Shown piece by piece: positions 28,105 to 36,632 of a DNA stretch of 64,000 nt (position 1 is its first letter; every line of letters starts with the position of its first letter). Under the pieces are notes generated by a model, which did no database searches, was not told the origin of the DNA, and saw nothing but the letters and a program-made list of their open reading frames with translations. The stretch covers positions 3,844,001-3,908,000 of the forward strand of contig NZ_CP073346.1 of NCBI RefSeq assembly GCF_024397895.1, written 5' to 3'. Origin of the DNA: Pseudomonas benzenivorans (GTDB lineage: Bacteria; Pseudomonadota; Gammaproteobacteria; Pseudomonadales; Pseudomonadaceae). The translations under genes were made by a program, and so were the position numbers.

Positions 28105-29073
28105 TTAAGGCTTGCGCGCCACCAATACCGCGCGGGTCGGCGCCGGCAGGCCCTCGACCGTGCGGCCGTGGTCGGCCGGATCAAGGAACTCCGGCAGCGA
28201 CTGGAAGCGCATCCATTCGGTGGCGCGCTGTTCGTCCACCGAGGTCATGCTGACATCGACGCAGCGCACCTCGTCGAAGCCGGCGCGGCGCAGCCACAGT
28301 TCCAGGGCCGGCACCGAGGGCAGGAACCAGACGTTGCGCATCTGCGCGTAACGGTCTTCGGGTACCAGCACCTGCTGGGCGTCGCCTTCCACCACCAGGG
28401 TCTCCAGCACCAGTTCGCCGCCCTTGACCAGGCAGTCCTTGAGATCGAGCAGGTGGTCGATCGGCGAGCGCCGGTGATACAGCACCCCCATGGAGAACAC
28501 CGTGTCGAAGCCCTGCAGCCTGGCGGGCAGCTCCTCGAAGGCCAGCGGCAGGTGCCAGGCCGGAAGGTCGGGCAGGTAGTGCTTCATCGCCAGGAACTGG
28601 CAGAGGAACAGCCAGTTGGGGTCGATGCCCACCACGCTGTCGGCGCCGGCGCCGAGCATGCGCCACATGTAGTAGCCGTTGCCGCAGCCGACATCCAGCA
28701 CGCGCTTGCCGGCGAGGTCGAGGTAGGGGGCGACGCGCTGCCACTTCCAGTCCGAGCGCCATTCGCTGTCGACCTGCACGCCGAACAGCTCGAAGGGTCC
28801 CTTGCGCCAGGGGATCAGCCCTTGCAGGGCATTCTTCAGGGCGGCCCGGGAACGCTCGTCGCAAGGCCCGTCGAAGCTGAAGCGCTGCAGCAGTTCCTGG
28901 TGCTCCACCCTCAGGGCGGGCAGGGCTTCGACGGCGCCGTACCAGCGCTGCAGGTCGCCATGGCCGATCGCCAGTTTGGCATCGATCTGCCCCGGCAGGC
29001 CGGCCGACCAGTCTTGCAGCGGGGTGCCCGCCAGTTTTTGCTGCAGGGCGTCGAGGTCGAGGCGGCTGATCAT
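28105..29073 (-). CDS. cmoB: tRNA U34 carboxymethyltransferase CmoB
   Basis: This 322-aa enzyme transfers a carboxymethyl group from carboxy-SAM to 5-hydroxyuridine 34 of tRNA, giving cmo5U. The SAM-binding motif [18 protein letters not shown], followed by VVGIDP, and the N-terminal segment [20 protein letters not shown] are typical. ATG 29073 forms an ATGA overlap (4 bp) with the end of cmoA. The length is the usual one for CmoB. Confidence 0.95.
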   Translation of the reverse strand: MISRLDLDALQQKLAGTPLQDWSAGLPGQIDAKLAIGHGDLQRWYGAVEALPALRVEHQELLQRFSFDGPCDERSRAALKNALQGLIPWRKGPFELFGVQVDSEWRSDWKWQRVAPYLDLAGKRVLDVGCGNGYYMWRMLGAGADSVVGIDPNWLFLCQFLAMKHYLPDLPAWHLPLAFEELPARLQGFDTVFSMGVLYHRRSPIDHLLDLKDCLVKGGELVLETLVVEGDAQQVLVPEDRYAQMRNVWFLPSVPALELWLRRAGFDEVRCVDVSMTSVDEQRATEWMRFQSLPEFLDPADHGRTVEGLPAPTRAVLVARKP

Positions 29074-29813
29074 GGCAGGGCGATCATCGAGGCGAAGTTC
29101 AGGCACTGGAACCAGGGCACCACGCGACTGAACCCGGCGGCCAGCAGGCGCTCGCGGTGCTGCTCGAGGCTGTCGGGGAGCATGACCTTTTCGATGGCGC
29201 TGCGTTTCTGGGCGATTTCCAGCTCGCTGTAGCCGTTGGCACGTTTGAAGCCGATATGCAGGTCACCCAGCAGCTCGTGTTGTTGCTCATCCTCGAAGCG
29301 CAGCTTCTCGGAGAGGATCAGCGCGCCACCGGGCAGCAGGGCCTGGCGGATGCGGCCGAGCAAGGCCAGGCGCTGTTCAGGCTGGATGAACTGCAGGGTG
29401 AAGTTCAGGGCGACCAGCGAGGCCGGCTGGAACTCCAGGGCCAGGATGTCGGCCTCGATCACCTCCACCGGCAGTAGCTCCTGGAACATGGCGTCCTGGG
29501 CATGCAGGTACTCGCGGCAGCGCTCGGCCATGGCGCTGGAATTGTCCACCGCGACCACCCGGCAATCGGCGATCTGCACGTGGCGGCGCAGGGCCTGGGT
29601 CACCGCGCCGAGGGAGGCGCCCAGGTCGTACAGCACGCTGTGGGGCTGGGCGAACTGGCCAGCCAGCACGCCGATGTTCTCGACTATGGTCGGATAACCC
29701 GGCACCGAGCGCTTGATCATGTCAGGGAACACCCTTACCACATCCTCGTTGAAGACGAAGTCCGGCACCTGGGCCAGGGGTTGGGCGAAGAGACGGTCGG
29801 GGGGCTGGCGCAC
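29070..29813 (-). CDS. cmoA: Carboxy-S-adenosyl-L-methionine synthase CmoA
   Basis: This 247-aa enzyme makes carboxy-SAM from SAM and prephenate. Family segments: [20 protein letters not shown], the SAM site [15 protein letters not shown] and [14 protein letters not shown]. The start is a GTG with GGAA upstream. The stop overlaps the cmoB start, so both are made from one message. The pair sets wobble-base modification of cmo5U tRNAs. Confidence 0.95.
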   Translation of the reverse strand: MRQPPDRLFAQPLAQVPDFVFNEDVVRVFPDMIKRSVPGYPTIVENIGVLAGQFAQPHSVLYDLGASLGAVTQALRRHVQIADCRVVAVDNSSAMAERCREYLHAQDAMFQELLPVEVIEADILALEFQPASLVALNFTLQFIQPEQRLALLGRIRQALLPGGALILSEKLRFEDEQQHELLGDLHIGFKRANGYSELEIAQKRSAIEKVMLPDSLEQHRERLLAAGFSRVVPWFQCLNFASMIALP

Positions 29814-29953
29814 GGTGATTCCAAGGCAGGAGGGACGGGCGGCATTTTACCCAAGACCGGGGTCATGACCAAAGCCTGGGTAACGGCGCAGAGAAGAAGG
29901 TCGAGCGCGTTCATTGTTATTAGACGCTGACCGATAAGACTTTAGTCCTATAT

Positions 29954-30011
29954 GCGTTAAGACCAATGGTCATATCTGGCCGGGAAATTGGTCTAGGCTG
30001 GTTGCGTTAAG
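29954..30011. promoter_or_regulatory. Inverted and direct repeats in the cmoA/cytochrome divergent region
   Basis: The 332-bp gap 29814-30145 holds no gene. It contains GACCAAT (29961-29967) facing ATTGGTC (29987-29993), a 7-bp inverted repeat with starts 26 bp apart, and GCGTTAAG twice (29954-29961 and 30004-30011, 50 bp apart). The region is AT-richer than its surroundings and must carry the promoter of the cytochrome/flavoprotein pair. The repeats are candidate operators for an unidentified regulator. Confidence 0.4.
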
Positions 30012-30145
30012 GGCTCAGGCCCCTGCAACACTTCCACCAAGGAAAGGCGCACGCGATCCCTTCTTCCTGCTACAGGGCGATGATTTCGCCTGCGCCAAGG
30101 TTCGCCGTAATAGAACAAGATCATCTCTATCAGGAGGGTCAAACG

Positions 30146-30487
30146 GTGAAACACTTAGGCACCCCCTTATTGGCTATCAGCCTGCTCGCCGCCGGCAGCG
30201 TCTCCACGCTGGCCGCCGAACCCACCGAACCAGCGGCCGGACCTCCGGCGGGACGGCTGCTGGCGACCCAGTGTTTTCAGTGCCATGGCACCAATGGTGA
30301 GTCGCAAAGCGAGATCGGCAGCATCGATGACCAAGGTGCAGACGATCTCCTCGAAGAGCTGTTGGAGATGAAAGCGTCGGACGAAGTCACCGTGATGAAC
30401 CAGCAAGCGAAGGCCTACAGCGACGAAGAGCTGCGCCTGATCGCCGACTATCTGGGGCGCACGGGGGGCGATCGCGACGACGACTAA
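30146..30487 (+). CDS. Monohaem c-type cytochrome (flavocytochrome c subunit-like)
   Basis: This 113-aa periplasmic cytochrome has a signal peptide ending STLAA and a single haem-binding motif C43-F-Q-C46-H47. The C-terminal part (MNQQAKAYSDEELRLIADYL) supplies a likely axial methionine and resembles the small haem subunit of flavocytochrome c sulfide dehydrogenases. The A. vinosum subunit has two haems; this one has one. GTG 30146 was chosen because AGGAGGG lies at 30132-30138, 7 nt upstream. The flavoprotein gene follows after 26 bp. It should pass electrons from that flavoprotein to the respiratory chain. Confidence 0.8.
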   Translation: MKHLGTPLLAISLLAAGSVSTLAAEPTEPAAGPPAGRLLATQCFQCHGTNGESQSEIGSIDDQGADDLLEELLEMKASDEVTVMNQQAKAYSDEELRLIADYLGRTGGDRDDD

Positions 30488-30513
30488 GCCAACCCCGCAC
30501 TGGAGGACAAGTC

Positions 30514-31776
30514 ATGAATAACTTGAACCGTCGTAGATTCATACAGGTCTGCGGGGTTGGGGTCGCACTCGCCGCGTTGCCTTATTCCCTGCAAGCTGCC
30601 ACGGGCGCTCGAGTCGTTGTGCTCGGAGGCGGTTTCGCCGGCGCCACGGCCGCCAAGTACCTTCGTCTGTTCGGCCATGACCTAAACGTGACCCTGGTCG
30701 ATCCGGCGGCGGCCCACGTGTCCTGTGTCGGCAGCAATCTGGTGCTGACCGGCGAAAGCGCGTTGGCAGAGCTGACCAATCCGTTGAGCGTCTTGCGCGA
30801 TCGCTATGGCGTGGAACTGCTGGCCGATAGCGCCGTACGGGTCGACCCGTCGACCAATACAGTCCACCTGGCCAGCGGCGCGAGCCTGGAGTACGAGCAT
30901 GTGATTCTGGCCCCGGGCATCGATTTCGATGCTGTGCAGGGGCACGACTTCCAGGCCATGCCCCACGCCTGGATTGCCGGCGAGCAGACGCTGCTGTTGC
31001 GCGATCAGTTGCTGGCCATGCCGGCAGGTGGCACTTTCGTCATCGCCATTCCCAATACGCCGTTCCGCGCCCATACCGCGCCCTATGAGCGGGCCACGGT
31101 GGTGGCCGACTTCTTCCGGCGCGAACGCCCAGGCTCGAAGATTCTCATCCTCGACGCCAATCCAGGTATCGCCGGCATGCGGCGCACCTTCACGACGGCG
31201 TTCGAGGGGGTCTACCGGGATATCGTCGAGTACGTGCCGAACGTTACGGTGAACGCCGCAGACGCGCTGAACATGCGCTTGGATATCAGCCGCGATGGCC
31301 TGGCGGACTCGGTCACGGCCGAGGTGATCAACCTGATTCCGGCGCAGAAGGCCGGAAAACTGGCGTTCGACAGCGGGCTGGTGCCCGATGGCAGCCGGTT
31401 CGCCCCGGTCAATCCGCTGAACTACGCCAGTACCCTGGTGCCCGCGGCGAATGTACATGTGCTGGGAGACTCGCAGTCCACCGGCCAGGCCAAGTCCGGG
31501 CACATGGCCAACGCCCAGGCCAAGGTGTGCGTGGATGCGATCCTGCGTGATCTGGCCGGCCTGGAACCGGACCCGGCGCCCAAGACCACCGCGGCAGCGT
31601 TCCCACCCATCACCCGCAAGACTGCGAGCTGGACCACGGTGACCTACTCCTTCGATCCGGTGACCATGACTATGGTGTCAACCTCGTCGGCCGAGGCGCC
31701 AGAGCCGACTGACGATGTGCGCGAGGAAGAAGGGCCGGGCTGGCTGCGGAACCTGCAGCGCGACAGTTTCGCCTAG
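30514..31776 (+). CDS. FCSD-like flavoprotein without the active-site cysteines
   Basis: This 420-aa protein has a Tat signal (RRRFIQ, cleavage near ALPYSLQA) and the FAD-binding motif VVVLGGGFAGATAAKYLR. The remainder aligns with the flavin subunit of flavocytochrome c sulfide dehydrogenase (LAPGIDFDAVQGHD, PHAWIAGEQT, INLIPAQKAGKLA, KSGHMANAQAKV). In that family two cysteines (C161 and C337 of the A. vinosum mature protein) form the redox disulfide. Here the FRCPPGPYER-type site reads FRAHTAPYER (A186), and no cysteine follows the KVC segment, where the second should occur (around A371/S372). Sulfide oxidation by the usual mechanism is therefore doubtful. The substrate is unknown. Confidence 0.82.
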   Translation: MNNLNRRRFIQVCGVGVALAALPYSLQAATGARVVVLGGGFAGATAAKYLRLFGHDLNVTLVDPAAAHVSCVGSNLVLTGESALAELTNPLSVLRDRYGVELLADSAVRVDPSTNTVHLASGASLEYEHVILAPGIDFDAVQGHDFQAMPHAWIAGEQTLLLRDQLLAMPAGGTFVIAIPNTPFRAHTAPYERATVVADFFRRERPGSKILILDANPGIAGMRRTFTTAFEGVYRDIVEYVPNVTVNAADALNMRLDISRDGLADSVTAEVINLIPAQKAGKLAFDSGLVPDGSRFAPVNPLNYASTLVPAANVHVLGDSQSTGQAKSGHMANAQAKVCVDAILRDLAGLEPDPAPKTTAAAFPPITRKTASWTTVTYSFDPVTMTMVSTSSAEAPEPTDDVREEEGPGWLRNLQRDSFA

Positions 31777-31832
31777 TCGCGAGGCCGAGGCGGGGCCGGT
31801 TTGAGCGCCGATCCCGCCTCGCCAGAACCAGC

Positions 31833-32408
31833 TCATTTCAGGAACTGGTCGGACAGAAATTCGCCGGCTCCCTGCAAGGGGCCCAGCGGATTACGCCTGA
31901 CTTCCAGGTGGCGGATATTCGGCTCGCCGTTGCTGACCTTGTGCACCAGTTTGTCGTCGACCATCACGAACACCGCGCGGAAGGTCCAGCCTTGATGCTC
32001 GCGCCGTTTGCGGAAGTTGAACGCGTCGGCCCAGAAGTTGCCGACCCGCTGGGTATCGGTCTTGTTGAACTCGAAGGCATAACCAATGCAGCGGTCCTTG
32101 GCCTCCAGGCACTCCAGCAGACCTTCGGGGAGGTACTCGATGGGAATGTTCGGCTGCACGAACATCAATCGCACATCGATGAACGAGAGCATCTTGCCGT
32201 TGCCCTCGGCCAGCGGATCGAAACCCAGTGAGAACAGCTCCGAGCGACTGGTTCGCCCGGGTAGCGCCTGCGCATAGCGTATTTCCGCATCCAGGTAATC
32301 GTCGAACGGCGATTGTGCTTCGACGCGTTCGCTAGGTAACAGGCTGCTGCAACCGCTCAGATAGATCAGGCTCACGATCACTACAACTTCACGCCAGTCG
32401 ACTCTCAT
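31833..32408 (-). CDS. Predicted lipoprotein, function unknown
   Basis: This 191-aa protein begins with a hydrophobic signal and a lipobox ending IYLSGC (cysteine near residue 20), so it is probably lipid-anchored. The mature part has no motif I recognise; two cysteines (LECLEAKDRC) could form a disulfide. It is convergent with the flavoprotein gene (56 bp between stops). The 230-bp stretch upstream (32409-32638) is AT-richer than its surroundings and presumably holds its promoter. Confidence 0.65.
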   Translation of the reverse strand: MRVDWREVVVIVSLIYLSGCSSLLPSERVEAQSPFDDYLDAEIRYAQALPGRTSRSELFSLGFDPLAEGNGKMLSFIDVRLMFVQPNIPIEYLPEGLLECLEAKDRCIGYAFEFNKTDTQRVGNFWADAFNFRKRREHQGWTFRAVFVMVDDKLVHKVSNGEPNIRHLEVRRNPLGPLQGAGEFLSDQFLK

Positions 32409-32638
32409 GTCGTCTTCCCCCAGAAGTTAGATCCGTTCTATTCCCTATAGTCGATCCGGGCGCACTTCGCCCCTTTTTCTCATGCGCGGACGCGGCGGGC
32501 CGCTAGGTGCGCCTGCCGGCTTCTGGGAGGATGGGGTTGCTGCTCAACACCTCTAAAGCGGGGGGTTGAGGAGGGGCTTGAGTGGTGCCGTAAGCGAACG
32601 CCTGTGCGCCGCCCGTCGAGAAAAAATCCGACGAAAAC

Positions 32639-33031
32639 TCACTCGACCCGAATCGGGCAATCGAAGGTTTTCGCCGGCGCAACCTCGACTTCCCAGGGAC
32701 GTTGGTAGGTCAGCAGCAGGTGACCTTCACCCGGCTGCTTGGCGTTGAACAGCCAGGTCGACTGTCCGGCGCTGCCGACCAGGCCGGCATCCTCCGGGTT
32801 GCTGTAGACCTCCGGTCCCAGGCTGCTGAGCACGCGCTCGGCGCCGTCGCGAATCACCCAACGGAACCCCGTGGTCGGGTTGCTCGGCAGGATCAGCACC
32901 AGCTGTTGGCCGCTGTGCAGTTGCAGCGGGCACTGGTTCTGTTTCTGCACGGTGAGGCTACTCGGTTTATGGGCGCAGGCCGTCAGCAGGGCCAGGCCGA
33001 TCGGCAACAGCAGGCGATGGGCGTTGAGCAT
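32639..33031 (-). CDS. icp: Chagasin-family (I42) cysteine-peptidase inhibitor, lipoprotein
   Basis: This 130-aa protein has a lipoprotein signal (LLPIGLALLTAC) and the inhibitor fold. The diagnostic loop SNPTTGFRW (chagasin NPTTGY) and the later aromatic loop YQRPWE are present and would insert into the active site of papain-like peptidases. P. aeruginosa PA0778 (icp) is the likely counterpart and, as here, lies next to the asrA-type lon gene. It is expected in the periplasm or outer membrane. No obvious target peptidase is encoded in the window. Confidence 0.82.
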   Translation of the reverse strand: MLNAHRLLLPIGLALLTACAHKPSSLTVQKQNQCPLQLHSGQQLVLILPSNPTTGFRWVIRDGAERVLSSLGPEVYSNPEDAGLVGSAGQSTWLFNAKQPGEGHLLLTYQRPWEVEVAPAKTFDCPIRVE

Positions 33032-33097
33032 GGCGGGACTCCGGAAGGGCGGAAAACGCCTGTCAGCATAGCCGCTGAGCGGTCGCTGGCGGAACCT

Positions 33098-33131
33098 GCA
33101 GCGGGCCGAAGCTTCAGCGCCGGCCCGCTGC
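33098..33131 (-). terminator. Hairpin after the lon-like gene
   Basis: GCAGCGGGCCG and CGGCCCGCTGC form a perfect 11-bp stem with a 12-nt loop, starting about 12 bp past the lon stop. It has no T run, so it is a Rho-aided or 3'-end-stabilising hairpin rather than a classic intrinsic terminator. Confidence 0.5.
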
Positions 33132-33142
33132 GAGGCGTCTAT

Positions 33143-35536
33143 TCAGTCGAACAGCACCTTGGTCACGTCGGCGAAGCGCTTGGCGAAGTGCACGGTCATC
33201 CCTTCCTTGAGGTAGTCGGGCAGCTCCTCGTAGGAGCCGCGGTTGGCGTCGGGCAGGATCAGCTCGAAGAGCTTCTGCCGGCGGGCGGCTATCACCTTCT
33301 CGCGCACGCCGCCGATCGCCAGCACCTGACCGGTGAGGGTCAGCTCGCCGGTCATCGCCACGCCTGTCTTCGGCGCCTGGTTGCGCGCCAGCGACAGCAA
33401 GGCGCTGGCCATGGTCACGCCGGCGCTCGGGCCGTCCTTGGGGGTGGCGCCCTCCGGCACATGCAGGTGGACGAAGGCCTCGTCGAAGAAGCCTGGCTGG
33501 CCGCCGAACTTCTTCAGCTGCGCGCTGATGTAGCTGTGGGCGATCTCCGCCGATTCCTTCATCACCGCGCCGAGCTGGCCGGTGAGCTTGAAGCCGCGGC
33601 CGAGGGTATGGATGCGCGTCGCCTCGATCGGCAAGGTCGCACCGCCCATGCTGGTCCAGGCCAGGCCGGTGATCACGCCGACGCCGGACAGCAGCTGTTC
33701 GCTGCGGAACACCGGCATGCCCAGGTAGCCCTCCAGGTCCTTGGCGCCGATCTTCACCTTGCTGCCGGGGTCGTCGAGCAACTTGACCACCGCCTTGCGT
33801 ACCAGCTTGCCGAGCTGCTTTTCCAGTTGGCGTACCCCCGCCTCGCGGGCGTAGCCCTCGATCAGCGCCCTGAGCGCGGCGTCGCTGATGCTCAGGTGCT
33901 TCTTCGCCACCCCGGCCTTGGCCAATTGCTTGGGCCACAGGTGGCGCTTGGCGATGGCCAGCTTCTCCTCGGTGATGTAGCCGGACAGGCGGATCACCTC
34001 CATGCGGTCGAGCAACGGGCCGGGAATGGAATCCAGGGTGTTGGCGGTGCAGACGAACAGCACCTTGGACAGGTCCAGGCGCAGGTCCAGGTAGTGGTCG
34101 AGGAACTCGACGTTCTGCTCCGGATCGAGGGTCTCCAGCAGGGCCGAGGCCGGGTCGCCCTGAAAACTGGCGCCGAGCTTGTCGATCTCGTCGAGCATGA
34201 TCACCGGGTTCATCACCTCGACTTCCTTCAGCGCCTGCACCAGCTTGCCGGGCAGGGCGCCGATGTAAGTGCGGCGATGGCCCTTGATCTCCGCCTCGTC
34301 GCGCATGCCGCCGACGCTGAAGCGGTAGAAGGGCCGACCGAGGGACTCGGCGATGGATTTGCCGATGCTGGTCTTGCCGACGCCCGGCGGGCCGACGAGC
34401 AGCACGATGCTGCCGGCGATCTCGCCCTTGAAGGCGCCGACCGCGAGAAACTCGGTGATCCGCGCCTTGATGTCGTCCATGCCGGCGTGATGGGCATCGA
34501 GCACCTGGCGGGCGTGCTTGAGGTCCAGCTTGTCCTTGCCGTAGACGCCCCAGGGCAGGGCGGTAGCCCAGTCCAGGTAGTTGCGCGTCACCGCGTATTC
34601 CGGCGAGCCGGTTTCGAGGATCGACAGCTTGTTCAGTTCCTCGTCGATGCGCTTGCGCGCCTGCTCGGGCAGGGTCTTGCCCTCCAGGCGCTGCTGGAAC
34701 TGCTCGAGGTCGGCGCTGCGGTCGTCCTTGCTCAGGCCCAGCTCCTGCTGAATGATCTTCAGCTGTTCCTTGAGGAAGAACTCGCGCTGGCGCTCGCCGA
34801 TCTTGCGATTGACCTCCGCCGACAGTTCCTTCTGCAGGCGGCCAACTTCGACCTCCTTGCGCAGCAGCGGCAGCACCTTCTCCATGCGCTTGAGCATGGG
34901 TACGGTGTCCAGCACTTCCTGCAGCTCGGCGCCCGGGGCGCTGGTCAGGGCCGCGGCGAAGTCGGTCAGGGGCGAAGGGTCGTTGGGGCTGAAGCGGTTC
35001 AGGTAGTTCTTCAGCTCTTCGCTGTACAGCGGGTTGAGCGGCAACAGCTCCTTGATCGCGTTGATCAGGGCCATGCCGTAGGCCTTCACCTCGTCGCGCG
35101 GGTCGAGCGGGCTCTTCGGGTACTCGACTTCCGCCAGGTAGGGCGGCTTGCGGCTGAGCCAGCCGCGGATGCGCACCCGGGTCAGGCCCTGGGCGACGAA
35201 CTGCAGCTTGCCGCCTTCCTCCGCGGCGTGGTGCACACGCACCAGGGTGCCGTGCTCCGGCAGGTTGTCGGGGTCGAAGGCGCTGGCCTCGCCGGGCGGG
35301 CTGTCCAGGTAGAACAGCGCCAGGCACTTGTGCGCCGTGTTCGACACCCGCTCCAGGGTCTTGCCCCAGGGCTGCGGATTGACGATCACCGGCAGTATCT
35401 GCGCCGGGAACAGCGGGCGGTTGTGGATCGGGATCACGTACAGCTTGTCGGGCAGCTGCTGGTCGGGCAGCGCCAGGCTGTGGCCGGGTTGAGCGGCCGG
35501 TTCGGCGACGACTTCGATATCTTCGGGTTCGTTCAT
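33143..35536 (-). CDS. asrA: ATP-dependent Lon-family protease, AsrA type
   Basis: This 797-aa cytoplasmic AAA+ protease has an N-terminal Lon substrate-binding domain (about residues 40-240, IPIHNRPLFPAQILP), a coiled helical linker, the ATPase with Walker A GPPGVGKTS and Walker B VIMLDEIDKLG, and a peptidase domain with catalytic dyad S704 (GPSAGVTMA) and K747 (GGVREKVIAA). The sequence and position beside the inhibitor and pruR match the second Lon of Pseudomonas (AsrA, PA0779) rather than the main clpX-linked lon. A well-formed sigma-32 promoter precedes it, consistent with heat-shock control. ATG 35536 fits that promoter. Confidence 0.93.
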   Translation of the reverse strand: MNEPEDIEVVAEPAAQPGHSLALPDQQLPDKLYVIPIHNRPLFPAQILPVIVNPQPWGKTLERVSNTAHKCLALFYLDSPPGEASAFDPDNLPEHGTLVRVHHAAEEGGKLQFVAQGLTRVRIRGWLSRKPPYLAEVEYPKSPLDPRDEVKAYGMALINAIKELLPLNPLYSEELKNYLNRFSPNDPSPLTDFAAALTSAPGAELQEVLDTVPMLKRMEKVLPLLRKEVEVGRLQKELSAEVNRKIGERQREFFLKEQLKIIQQELGLSKDDRSADLEQFQQRLEGKTLPEQARKRIDEELNKLSILETGSPEYAVTRNYLDWATALPWGVYGKDKLDLKHARQVLDAHHAGMDDIKARITEFLAVGAFKGEIAGSIVLLVGPPGVGKTSIGKSIAESLGRPFYRFSVGGMRDEAEIKGHRRTYIGALPGKLVQALKEVEVMNPVIMLDEIDKLGASFQGDPASALLETLDPEQNVEFLDHYLDLRLDLSKVLFVCTANTLDSIPGPLLDRMEVIRLSGYITEEKLAIAKRHLWPKQLAKAGVAKKHLSISDAALRALIEGYAREAGVRQLEKQLGKLVRKAVVKLLDDPGSKVKIGAKDLEGYLGMPVFRSEQLLSGVGVITGLAWTSMGGATLPIEATRIHTLGRGFKLTGQLGAVMKESAEIAHSYISAQLKKFGGQPGFFDEAFVHLHVPEGATPKDGPSAGVTMASALLSLARNQAPKTGVAMTGELTLTGQVLAIGGVREKVIAARRQKLFELILPDANRGSYEELPDYLKEGMTVHFAKRFADVTKVLFD

Positions 35537-35567
35537 GCTGCACCTGCTGTTGCACGTTGAATGCAAC

Positions 35568-35593
35568 ATGGGGCGGAGCGCGGGTTTTTTCAA
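35568..35593 (-). promoter_or_regulatory. Sigma-32 (RpoH) heat-shock promoter of the lon-like gene
   Basis: On the minus strand TTGAAA (35593-35588) and CCCCAT (35573-35568, continuing GTT) are separated by 14 bp, an excellent match to the RpoH consensus CTTGAAA-N11-15-CCCCATNT. Transcription would start near 35560, about 25 nt before the ATG at 35536. Confidence 0.8.
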
Positions 35594-35654
35594 TCGGCAC
35601 GTGGCCAGTTGCAGTTGCCGGGGCAGAGCTGCCGACCAGCGCGCTCCCGGGTGC

Positions 35655-36365
35655 TTAGGTCGCGGAGGTCGAACCGGGCACCGGCAGGCCTTGCCAGCGC
35701 TGCTCGATCAGCGGCGTCAGCAGGGCGAAGCAGTCGAGTGGCGTCATCCGCGGTTGTGCGGCCTCGATCAGGTCCTGCTGCAGACGCCGCAGCAGGCCGG
35801 GCATCGGTTCGTATGGGTGCGTGATGGCAAGCCGCCGACAGAGCTCGCGCAGCTGTGCCTGCAGGCCTGCGGGGCAGCGTTCGTAGTTGGCCGCGCGAAC
35901 GGCCAGGCCGCGCAGGCGGGCGAGATCCTCGAGTGCCCGGCAGGACTGGCCGAGGCCTTGCAGCTGCGGATCGTGGCGCAGGTTCAGGCGCACCTCGAGC
36001 TGCTCGATGACCGTCAGCAGTGCCTCGATTACCTGGCAGTGGGCGGCAAAGTCGGCGGGCTTGCGGCGCAGTTGCGGCCACTGCTGCTGCAGGGCTGGCA
36101 ACTGCAGGCTGGGTCCCGGCCAGTTCAGCCAGAGCTGGTCGAGCTGGCGGGCCAGGGCCCGGCGTTGGCAGCTGCTGGCCAGGTCCTGCTGGGCGCCGAG
36201 ACCGCGGTGTTTCTGCAGGGCCCGCAGCAGCGCCAGGCTGCGCTGCAGGGTGGCGCTTTCCAGCTCGGCCAGGGTCTGCCGGTGGCGGCGCTTGGCACGC
36301 CCCGTCAGCCATTGGCCGAGGAAAGTCAGCGTGAGCGCCAGGGCTAGGATGATCTGCGGTTCCAT
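35655..36365 (-). CDS. NIT-like membrane-anchored protein (stand-alone paralogue)
   Basis: This 236-aa protein has one N-terminal transmembrane helix (about residues 4-20) followed by arginines and a helical domain. The domain has two halves marked LALLRALQKHRGLG and LEDLARLRGLAVRAAN, the spacing and RGL cores seen in nitrate/nitrite-sensing (NIT) domains. It resembles the 283-aa protein at 40223-41074 along its length, so the two are probably paralogues. No output domain is attached. It lies upstream of lon on the same strand and diverges from pruR. ATG 36365 is chosen; the longer upstream frame is out of character. The NIT assignment is by eye. Confidence 0.65.
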   Translation of the reverse strand: MEPQIILALALTLTFLGQWLTGRAKRRHRQTLAELESATLQRSLALLRALQKHRGLGAQQDLASSCQRRALARQLDQLWLNWPGPSLQLPALQQQWPQLRRKPADFAAHCQVIEALLTVIEQLEVRLNLRHDPQLQGLGQSCRALEDLARLRGLAVRAANYERCPAGLQAQLRELCRRLAITHPYEPMPGLLRRLQQDLIEAAQPRMTPLDCFALLTPLIEQRWQGLPVPGSTSAT

Positions 36366-36632
36366 GGGCGACCTCGAAGCGGCGTAGTGGGCCTGAGGTG
36401 GTGCCTGGAGCAACTTCCCTGCCAGATGCCGTGCAACCGCTCTGGCACAAGCGTCGGCGTGCTGCATGAGAGAACTGAGCGCACCAAGCCTGTGCGTTCC
36501 ATGGGCACCCCGGTTGTTTTGCTGCAAATCAGTGCGGCGGCCAGTAGCCAGTGGCCTGCGGTCGGCGTGGGCAGACGGCGAGCCTCGCAACTGGGTAGAA
36601 TTGCGGGTTTAACATCGCGGATTGCCGTCGCA

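Noticed and set aside
32702..35560. A 952-codon plus-strand open frame opposite the Lon-like gene
   Set aside because: Antisense artefact; Walker and Ser-Lys dyad motifs are on the minus strand.
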